A stretch of 64,000 nucleotides of DNA from Virgibacillus_O sediminis (GTDB lineage: Bacteria; Bacillota; Bacilli; Bacillales; Amphibacillaceae): contig NZ_JBHRRZ010000006.1 of assembly GCF_042643265.1 (NCBI RefSeq), positions 48,435-112,434 on the forward strand, written 5' to 3'. Positions 58,270 through 64,000 of this stretch are shown here, piece after piece (positions within the stretch are counted from its first letter, which is position 1; every line of letters begins with the position of its first letter). The position numbers and the translations under genes are program-made. A model generated the notes under the pieces. It saw only the letters and a program-made list of their open reading frames with translations. It ran no database searches and was not told where the DNA came from.

Positions 58270-59367
58270 ATGATGACTAAGACGAAGGTGGGTATCATTT
58301 TTGGCGGAAAATCTGCTGAGCATGAGGTTTCCCTGCAATCTGCAAAGAATATTGTAGAGGCAATGGATAGACATAAATATGACATTGTACTGATTGGTAT
58401 AGATAAAGAGGGGAAATGGCATGTGAATGATCCATCCTCCTATCTGATCAATGCCGACGATCCTAAACAGATTAAATTGAACAGGTCCAATGAAAATGTA
58501 GCAATTGTTCCCGGTGCCACGAGAAACCAGTTCATTCACCAATCTACCTATGATCAGTTGGATCAGCTGGATGTCGTGTTTCCAATTGTACACGGAACGC
58601 TAGGAGAAGATGGAAGCCTGCAGGGCATGCTTCGGCTTGCAAATCTCCCATTCGTCGGTCCAAGTGTTATTGGGTCGTCTGTATGTATGGACAAAGATGT
58701 GGCTAAAAGGCTGCTAAAAGAAGCGGGGATTAATGTAGCAAAAGGCCTTTCATTTACCAGGGCTAAGAAACATAAGATCGATTATGCCGAGGCTGTGGAA
58801 TATCTTGGCACACCTATGTTTATTAAACCTGCCAACCAAGGTTCCTCTGTAGGAGTAAGCAAAGTGTCAACGAAAGGGGAATTTGATAAGGCGATAGAAG
58901 ATGCTTTCCTATACGACCGGAAGCTGATTATTGAGGAGAATCTTAATGGGCGGGAAATTGAATGTTCCGTCCTTGGAAATGATGAGCCAAAGGCGTCTAA
59001 GTTGGGAGAAATCCTGCCTCAGACAGATTTTTACTCTTATGAGTCTAAATATATTGATGAAAAAGGTGCAGAACTGGCCATTCCGGCAGACCTTTCCGAT
59101 GAAGATACTAAAAGGATGCAGAGGGTTGCTGTTGAGGCGTTCGAAGCGTTGCAATGTGAGGGAATGGCACGTGTGGACTTCTTCCTGACAGAAGATGGAG
59201 AAATCTATGTAAATGAAGTGAATACATTACCAGGGTTTACGAAGATCAGCATGTATCCAAAGTTATGGGAAATAAGCGGATTGCCTTATAAAGATTTAAT
59301 CAATCGTTTGATTGAATTGGCTCTGGAGCGGTATCAACAAGAAAGAAATCTTAAAAGCACAGTGTAG
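58270..59367 (+). CDS. ddl: D-alanine-D-alanine ligase
   Basis: 365-residue ATP-grasp enzyme making D-Ala-D-Ala for peptidoglycan. VGIIFGGKSAEHEVSLQSA, FPIVHGTLGEDGSLQG, IKPANQGSSVGVSKV and NEVNTLPGFTKISMYPKLW are family motifs; the conserved GSSVG serine is present. Tyr in DFYSYESKYI suggests specificity for D-Ala rather than D-lactate in the second subsite, since the D-Lac type has Phe (inference). ATG 58270 follows AAGGAAGG. murF is not adjacent, unlike in B. subtilis. Confidence 0.95.
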   Translation: MMTKTKVGIIFGGKSAEHEVSLQSAKNIVEAMDRHKYDIVLIGIDKEGKWHVNDPSSYLINADDPKQIKLNRSNENVAIVPGATRNQFIHQSTYDQLDQLDVVFPIVHGTLGEDGSLQGMLRLANLPFVGPSVIGSSVCMDKDVAKRLLKEAGINVAKGLSFTRAKKHKIDYAEAVEYLGTPMFIKPANQGSSVGVSKVSTKGEFDKAIEDAFLYDRKLIIEENLNGREIECSVLGNDEPKASKLGEILPQTDFYSYESKYIDEKGAELAIPADLSDEDTKRMQRVAVEAFEALQCEGMARVDFFLTEDGEIYVNEVNTLPGFTKISMYPKLWEISGLPYKDLINRLIELALERYQQERNLKSTV

Positions 59368-59373
59368 GAATAA

Positions 59374-59412
59374 GGAAAGACACCAAGCCTTCAGAGTTTG
59401 GTGTCTTTTTCA
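59374..59412. terminator. Terminator of ddl
   Basis: AAAGACACCAA and TTTGGTGTCTTT stem, then TTC; usable on both strands. Confidence 0.9.
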
Positions 59413-59449
59413 ATGCTAGTAAACTATTTCATTTATTTTAGCCTGATGT

Positions 59450-60007
59450 TTATCCTTGAAAACGGGTGAATTTATCGTCTACACTAATTCTCTCTTTTGC
59501 CGGCGGCTGTTCATCAAAGTAGCCCATATGGATGAAACCTACAATTTTTTCATGGTCGCCGACTCCCAGAATCTTCTTCACTTCAGGGTCAGCAATATGA
59601 GGATTTGTTTTCCAGCAGATGCCAAGCTGCTTCTCCCAGGCGAGCAGCCAGAAGTTCTGGATCATTGCTGCTGTTGCCGCATAATTTTCTTCCCATTGTT
59701 TAGGGATGTCAGGCTCTTCCATCACGACTACGAGGATAGCATTCGGCTCATTCAGATAATCTTCCCGGTTTTGCTGTCTTTCTTCAGGATAAGTGGCAGC
59801 AATCTTTTTCGCGAAATTAGGAAGTTCCTCTTCTCCTACAAAAATAAACCTCCATGGCTCTCGCATCCCATGGTTAGGTGCCCAGATGGCATCGTCCAAT
59901 AAGCTGCGGACCACTTCCTCTGTAACTTTTTTGTCTGTATATCCTTTTTTTACCGCCCGGCGTTCGCGGATCAATTTGGCTAATTCGGTGCTATTTGCTG
60001 TATCCAT
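59450..60007 (-). CDS. Nitroreductase family protein
   Basis: 185-residue FMN-dependent oxidoreductase. LIRERRAVKKGYTDK binds FMN phosphate; WAPNHGMREPWRFIFV is the typical start; YAATAAMIQNFWLLAWEKQL and FIHMGYF complete the fold. It is close to YdjA/YfhC-type proteins. The natural substrate is unknown. Monocistronic and convergent with ddl. Confidence 0.87.
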   Translation of the reverse strand: MDTANSTELAKLIRERRAVKKGYTDKKVTEEVVRSLLDDAIWAPNHGMREPWRFIFVGEEELPNFAKKIAATYPEERQQNREDYLNEPNAILVVVMEEPDIPKQWEENYAATAAMIQNFWLLAWEKQLGICWKTNPHIADPEVKKILGVGDHEKIVGFIHMGYFDEQPPAKERISVDDKFTRFQG

Positions 60008-60257
60008 TATTTTTCCAGCCCCTTTGCTGCATATCTATAAAAGATCTTTATTTTCAGTTAAAATTTTAGCTGATATTATCAAGAAAAGCAACAAGGAGCG
60101 GCTGCCGCTATGAAGGGAAGGCAGAGATGCGGAGAGCTCTCTGCCCAGCTGCTGTTTACTCCTTGATAAATTACAAAAGAATAGTAATAATAGATATATG
60201 TTTTGAAGGATATCTTGTGAAGTTTTTCACTACTGGGAGAAGGGGGAAGGAGAAACG

Positions 60258-61277
60258 ATGAAGAACTTTTTGGCTCGAAAAGGAGTCAGCCTATCTATTA
60301 GAGAATACACAATAACCGCATTAAGCTACATGGCTTTAGGACTTTTCTCCTCACTAATTATCGGACTGATCATCAAAACAATAGGTGAGCAAGTTGGTAT
60401 GCTGTCTTATATGGTGGAGATGGGTGAATTCGCCATGGATACAAAAATCATGGGAGGAGCTATTGGGGTTGCTATCGCCTATGGCTTAAAGGCTCCGCCG
60501 CTGGTTTTGTTTTCCGCATTGTTCGCTGGGGCTTTCGGTGCGGAACTGGGTGGCCCTGCAGGTAGTTATGTTTCTGCACTATTTGCCACTGAAATTGGAA
60601 AAATAGTATACAAGACCACAAGGGTGGATATTATCATTACCCCTTTAGTAACCATTTTTGCTGGTTTTACTGCGGGAACCATAGTCGGACCCCCTATAAA
60701 TTCATTTATGGTAGGATTCGGTGATCTTATAAACTGGTCTACAGAGCAGCAGCCGGTTCTAATGGGCATTTTGGTCGCTGTTTTGATGGGGCTTGCCTTA
60801 ACTGCTCCTATCTCTGCCGCAGCGATTGCCATCATGCTCTCTTTGGAAGGAATGGCGGCTGGAGCTGCTACCATCGGCTGTGCTGCACAGATGGTTGGTT
60901 TTGCTGTATCCAGTTATAGAGATAATGGGTTTGGAGGTCTGGTTGCCCAGGGAGTAGGAACATCCATGCTTCAAGTGGCGAACATTATTAGAAAGCCATT
61001 GATTCTCCTTCCTCCGACCATTGCTGGGGCTGTTCTTGCCCCTATAGGAACTGCCTGGCTGGGCATGGTCAGCAATGCGGAAGGAGCTGGAATGGGGACA
61101 AGCGGATTTGTAGGCCAGATCATGACATTCGAATCCATGGGTTTCACCATGGAAGTATTTTGGAGTGTTCTGCTACTGCATATCGTCGGACCAGCTATTA
61201 TCAGTCTGGTTATCTCAGAAGGTTTTCGAAAAGCCGGTTGGATCCAACCTGGAGATATGAGGATAACTTATGAATAA
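60258..61277 (+). CDS. PTS EIIC_2-type membrane protein
   Basis: 339 residues with about nine membrane helices and many Gly/Ala. Patterns MGGAIGVAIAYGLKAPPLV, GGPAGSYVSALFATEIGK, VGPPINSFM and GAGMGTSGFVGQIMTFESMG match the PTS_EIIC_2 (PF13303) family. There are no EIIA or EIIB domains and no phosphorylatable His/Cys motif, and no HPr-linked partner nearby, so whether it is a sugar PTS permease or an independent transporter is open. GGAAGGAG lies before the ATG. Confidence 0.8.
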   Translation: MKNFLARKGVSLSIREYTITALSYMALGLFSSLIIGLIIKTIGEQVGMLSYMVEMGEFAMDTKIMGGAIGVAIAYGLKAPPLVLFSALFAGAFGAELGGPAGSYVSALFATEIGKIVYKTTRVDIIITPLVTIFAGFTAGTIVGPPINSFMVGFGDLINWSTEQQPVLMGILVAVLMGLALTAPISAAAIAIMLSLEGMAAGAATIGCAAQMVGFAVSSYRDNGFGGLVAQGVGTSMLQVANIIRKPLILLPPTIAGAVLAPIGTAWLGMVSNAEGAGMGTSGFVGQIMTFESMGFTMEVFWSVLLLHIVGPAIISLVISEGFRKAGWIQPGDMRITYE

Positions 61278-61426
61278 AGTGTGACTGAGGTCACTTTCCT
61301 GCTCGAACTCTATATGTATAATCAGGGTATCCCATGAGGGCGAAAATAGATCATAGGATATATTTACTTACCTTTAAAAGAGGAGTAAAATCTTTGAAAA
61401 GATTCAAAAATGGAAAGGAGCTTGGT

Positions 61427-62158
61427 ATGAAGCGTATCTTTTTCATCAGTGATATACATGGGAATTACTGCCTTTTTAAGAAGTTGATTGATTATGTGGA
61501 GTTCGATGCGGAAAAAGATGAGCTAGTGATCGGCGGGGATATGATCAATGGAGGTCCAAGAAGTGCAGAGATGCTTCAGTGGGCAAAAGAAAACAGCCGA
61601 AAGTATCCCGATAGTGTTCATGTGATAGCGGGAAACCATGAAGAAATGATGATTTGGTTCATGAACGAGCTTTCTCCGATATGGATGGAATTCGGGGGAG
61701 AAGAGACAATCAAGAGCTTCAAAAAGGTGTATGGTGATGAAAACGGCTGGGATATCGCAGAGGACTATGCTTCCTGGCTGGAGACTCTCCCTCTGCTCCA
61801 TGAGGACGAGCATGCTATATATACCCACGCGGGGATAGAACCAACAGCAGACAGGGAGAGTCAGCCGAGGGAGATTCTATGGCTGAACACAAAAGAATTG
61901 CTGGAGATGGATATGCAGGAGCTCAGGAGCTGGACGGAAGAAAGACCGATCTATCGCGGCCATAACCCTCAAACGACAGTTAGAAGGGAAGGCATGTTCG
62001 TCCATTGTGATCTAGCCATAGAGCTTTATCCGGAAAAAGAAGGAGCTTTGGCTTTAGTAGATGTGCTGGGCTCCCGTTATTTTTCCTGTACAAGTGAAGG
62101 GGAGGTTTCCAGCCATATAATTGAGGGTATGGAGAATGTATCTTTTTCTTCTAAATGA
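61427..62158 (+). CDS. Calcineurin-type metallophosphoesterase
   Basis: 243 residues. Dinuclear metal site motifs FISDIHGN, IGGDMINGG, AGNHEEMM, IYTHAGIEP and RGHNPQT correspond to the PrpE/ApaH-like serine/threonine protein phosphatase group, which may act on Ap4A or phosphoproteins. ATG 61427 follows GGAAAGGAG; the frame is open back to 61334, but without a ribosome binding site. A dispersed repeat starts immediately after its stop codon. Confidence 0.85.
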   Translation: MKRIFFISDIHGNYCLFKKLIDYVEFDAEKDELVIGGDMINGGPRSAEMLQWAKENSRKYPDSVHVIAGNHEEMMIWFMNELSPIWMEFGGEETIKSFKKVYGDENGWDIAEDYASWLETLPLLHEDEHAIYTHAGIEPTADRESQPREILWLNTKELLEMDMQELRSWTEERPIYRGHNPQTTVRREGMFVHCDLAIELYPEKEGALALVDVLGSRYFSCTSEGEVSSHIIEGMENVSFSSK

Positions 62159-62410
62159 GGGAGATTGGGACATAGTAAAACATTTAACTCTATAGGCGAA
62201 CAATAATCTAAATTAGCGGAGGAAATATACGTAGACTCCTGCGGGAGGAAAGGCATAGGTGAGACCCCGCAGTGCGTAGCACAAGGAGGCTCACCAGCCG
62301 CCCGCGGAAAGCGAAGTATATTCCGAAGCGATTTATATCCACTAATCAAACTTTCTAGTTCGTTCGGATTAATCATTGGATGAAACACTTTTGTCCCAGC
62401 CTCTTTTTCT
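62157..62410. repeat. Dispersed palindromic repeat, complete copy
   Basis: About 250 bases bounded by imperfect inverted ends GAGGGAGATTGGGACA and TTTTGTCCCAGCCTC. Inside, ACTCCTGCGGGAGGAAAGGC, GTGAGACCCCGCAGTGCG, AAGGAGGCTCAC and CCGCGGAAAGCGAAGTATAT can fold into a cloverleaf (GGAAATATAC/GTATATTCC, GTGAG/CTCAC). I recall near-identical segments scattered through Bacillus and Geobacillus genomes. It has no ORF, and its right end with CTCTTTTTC may act as a terminator. A second copy is at 63930. Confidence 0.82.
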
Positions 62411-62436
62411 GAAGATAATTGAAGAGGAGGGGAAGC

Positions 62437-63306
62437 ATGGATAACTCAATAGTGGAAAAAGCATTATATCAGGCTGGCGACCAGTCACGATTAGTTAGTA
62501 CAGTGCAAATACATGGAGGATCCATTAACAAAAGCTTCTATGTTGAAACGGAGAAGAACCAATATTTTATAAAGTATCATCCCGATCCACCGGAAAATTT
62601 CTTTCATACGGAGGCACATGGACTTGAATCAATACGGAGAACGGACTCCGTGCAAGTGCCGGAAGTATTTACATATTCTGATACTCCGGGTGAAGCTTTT
62701 TTAGTTATGGAATGGATAGAGGGGAAGGCTTTTCAAGAGACAGATGCATTGTTGGGGGAAGGGATAGCTAAAATGCACCGGGCCCATGCAGGTAAACATG
62801 GCTTTTCGGAGGATACCTATATTGGTCTCCTTCCCCAGAAGAACGGCCTGTATGAAAGATGGATTGATTATTATAGGGAAAGCAGGCTTACCGCTCAATG
62901 GAAGCTGGGTATACAAAAGGGCAGAATTGACGGGAAGAGAAGGGAAAGGATGGAGACACTGCTGGCGGGATTGGATAAGTGGATACCGTCTGGGATAAAG
63001 GCTTCCTGTCTGCATGGAGATTTATGGGGAGGAAATTGGATCATCGGATCGGATGGAGTGCCGTTCGTCATTGATCCTTCTGTTTTATATGGGGACAGGC
63101 ATTTCGACTTGGCTTTTACTGAAGTGTTTGGCGGTTTTAGCTCACAGTTCTATGAGGCATATAATGAATGTTACCCCATCGAAGATTATTATCAGGAGGT
63201 AAAGCCGTTGTATCAGCTGTACTATCTGCTTGTCCATTTGAACCTTTTTGGAGAATCCTATGGAAGCAGTGTAGATGCAGTGCTCAGGAGGTATACAGGA
63301 AAATAA
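62437..63306 (+). CDS. Fructosamine kinase family protein
   Basis: 289-residue APH-like kinase of the fructosamine-3-kinase group, which phosphorylates sugars attached to protein or free amines so that they fall off (deglycation). Key motifs: GGSINKSFYVET with FIKYHPDP (ATP lysine), FLVMEWIEG (hinge), CLHGDLWGGNWI (catalytic loop) and FVIDPSVLYGDRHFDLA (metal Asp). ATG 62437 follows GAGGAGGGG. Substrate preference, fructosamine or ribulosamine, is unresolved. Confidence 0.88.
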   Translation: MDNSIVEKALYQAGDQSRLVSTVQIHGGSINKSFYVETEKNQYFIKYHPDPPENFFHTEAHGLESIRRTDSVQVPEVFTYSDTPGEAFLVMEWIEGKAFQETDALLGEGIAKMHRAHAGKHGFSEDTYIGLLPQKNGLYERWIDYYRESRLTAQWKLGIQKGRIDGKRRERMETLLAGLDKWIPSGIKASCLHGDLWGGNWIIGSDGVPFVIDPSVLYGDRHFDLAFTEVFGGFSSQFYEAYNECYPIEDYYQEVKPLYQLYYLLVHLNLFGESYGSSVDAVLRRYTGK

Positions 63307-63391
63307 ACAGCCCCTAAGTGCGGAACATCACAATTTTTACGTAGAGAATGGTGTATGATGATGCTGGATACACAACGGGGAGGACTGCATC

Positions 63392-63844
63392 ATGGGCTTT
63401 TATGAAATATTGGTATTTGTTCACGTATTCTCTGCGATTATTGGGATGGGTCCGGGTTTTGTTATGATATTCGTAGTAAAGCATGCGTCAACTATGACGG
63501 AGCTGAAGCATGCCTATTTTATCCGTGGGAAGCTGCATGTTTTTACGCTGGTCGGGGGGACTTTGCTTTTAATAACAGGCTTATGGATGGGGTTTTTGAA
63601 TACCTATTTATTTGCTCAAGGATGGTATTGGCTTAGCCTAATTCTATTCATGATCGCTCTGGCCTGCGGACCACTGCTGTTGTCACCACGCTCCAAGCCT
63701 ATGAAAGATTTTCTTAAACGGTGTAAAGGCGAAGAAATTCCGAAAGAATACTATTTACTGTCTGGAAGGCTTTTCGCTGCTGAAAGACTGGAAAACAGCA
63801 TTTTTCTAGTGATCATTGGTTTAATGATTTTAAAGCCTTTTTAA
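63392..63844 (+). CDS. DUF2269 family membrane protein
   Basis: 150 residues with four transmembrane helices: ILVFVHVFSAIIGMGPGFVM, LHVFTLVGGTLLLITGLWMG, YWLSLILFMIALACGPLLLS and SIFLVIIGLMILKPF. His11 in VHVFSA and the GxGP turn are typical of DUF2269, a small integral membrane family of unknown function. GGGGAGGA precedes the ATG. A double terminator follows. Confidence 0.82.
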   Translation: MGFYEILVFVHVFSAIIGMGPGFVMIFVVKHASTMTELKHAYFIRGKLHVFTLVGGTLLLITGLWMGFLNTYLFAQGWYWLSLILFMIALACGPLLLSPRSKPMKDFLKRCKGEEIPKEYYLLSGRLFAAERLENSIFLVIIGLMILKPF

Positions 63845-63850
63845 GTAAAA

Positions 63851-63918
63851 AGAGCGTATCAGTCTGATACGCTCTCAGCTTGTAGAGAAACCCCGTGTTT
63901 TTCTACAAGCTTTTTTTC
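63851..63918 (+). terminator. Two successive hairpins ending the DUF2269 transcript
   Basis: AGAGCGTATCA/TGATACGCTCT (63851-63875, perfect, three-base loop) followed by AGCTTGTAG/CTACAAGCT (63877-63911) and TTTTTT. The second has the U-run and is the likely terminator. Confidence 0.88.
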
Positions 63919-63929
63919 TTGCCTCCAGG

Positions 63930-64000
63930 AGCACGAACCATTCCCTTTCCGCGGACGAACGCCCGAGCCTCCTCGTGAAAACCCACACTGCGGGGTCTCG
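63930..64000. repeat. Second copy of dispersed repeat, truncated by window end
   Basis: The reverse complement of 63945-64000 contains CGAGACCCCGCAGTG, AGGAGGCTC and CGCGGAAAG in the same order as the copy at 62157-62410, so it is an inverted second copy about 1.5 kb away. Only part lies in the window; variable bases separate the conserved blocks. Confidence 0.75.

Noticed and set aside
1..64000. CRISPR arrays, prophage, insertion sequences, rRNA genes, replication origin
   Set aside because: No regularly spaced repeats, transposase, integrase, phage structural or rRNA sequence was seen anywhere in the window.

Overview
The window looks like a chromosomal segment of a Gram-positive, endospore-forming member of the Bacillaceae, probably moderately halophilic. 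This is inferred from TTGACA/TATAAT-type promoters with 17-base spacers, strong AGGAGG ribosome binding sites, frequent TTG/GTG starts, T-box, TPP and preQ1 leaders, CotF-, KatX- and YfhD-type sporulation genes, two BCCT-family transporters, and close protein similarity to Bacillus subtilis operons. There is no phage, insertion sequence, CRISPR array, rRNA or origin. Almost all of the window is ordinary core genome.

Layout. 1-7.2 kb: 5' part of a KatX-like catalase, a DUF3891 protein, preQ1-riboswitch-controlled queT, a quinone/catechol stress cluster (catE facing mhqR-mhqD), a macrolide-kinase-like gene, cvfC-yqxD. 7.4-14.4 kb: acetyltransferase, DUF3219 protein, hisC with a second aminotransferase, rRNA methyltransferase, ung, a CYP152 peroxygenase. 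14.5-17.8 kb: hom-thrC-thrB. 18.2-22.4 kb: squalene/phytoene-synthase-like protein, orphan RsbR, a divergent BCCT transporter, a Gly/Pro-rich protein. 22.5-26.8 kb: TPP riboswitch-thiW-thiD-thiM-thiE, a zinc alcohol dehydrogenase, tRNA-Ala(GGC). 27-35.6 kb: a giant secreted nuclease/5'-nucleotidase, yhdT-panF, acetoacetyl-CoA synthetase, a PfpI protein, a zinc-ribbon protein. 35.8-41.7 kb: OpuD-like transporter, small sporulation-type proteins, CotF-like coat protein, MBL hydrolase, orphan haem-copper-oxidase-like fragment, exoA. 41.8-48.5 kb: GntR-regulated ABC operon with an exported protein, YfcC carrier plus M20 amidohydrolase. 48.5-57.7 kb: lipM-lipA behind a complete TPP riboswitch, then trpEGDCFBA behind tandem Trp T-boxes. 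57.8-64 kb: SHOCT protein, ddl, nitroreductase, EIIC-like protein, phosphoesterase, a dispersed palindromic repeat, fructosamine kinase, DUF2269 protein and a second, truncated repeat copy.

Most notable observation: the octanoyltransferase/lipoyl synthase operon (lipM-lipA) has a canonical TPP aptamer plus a mutually exclusive terminator directly upstream on the same strand. This would link lipoate assembly to thiamine pyrophosphate, the other cofactor of the 2-oxoacid dehydrogenase complexes. Other points worth following are a BCCT transporter lacking the usual glycine and aromatic-box signatures and preceded by a possible attenuator, a triple-operator GntR/ABC operon encoding an unrecognised exported protein, and perfect 13-bp inverted repeats at two gene starts. 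All calls are by eye; no database search was run.
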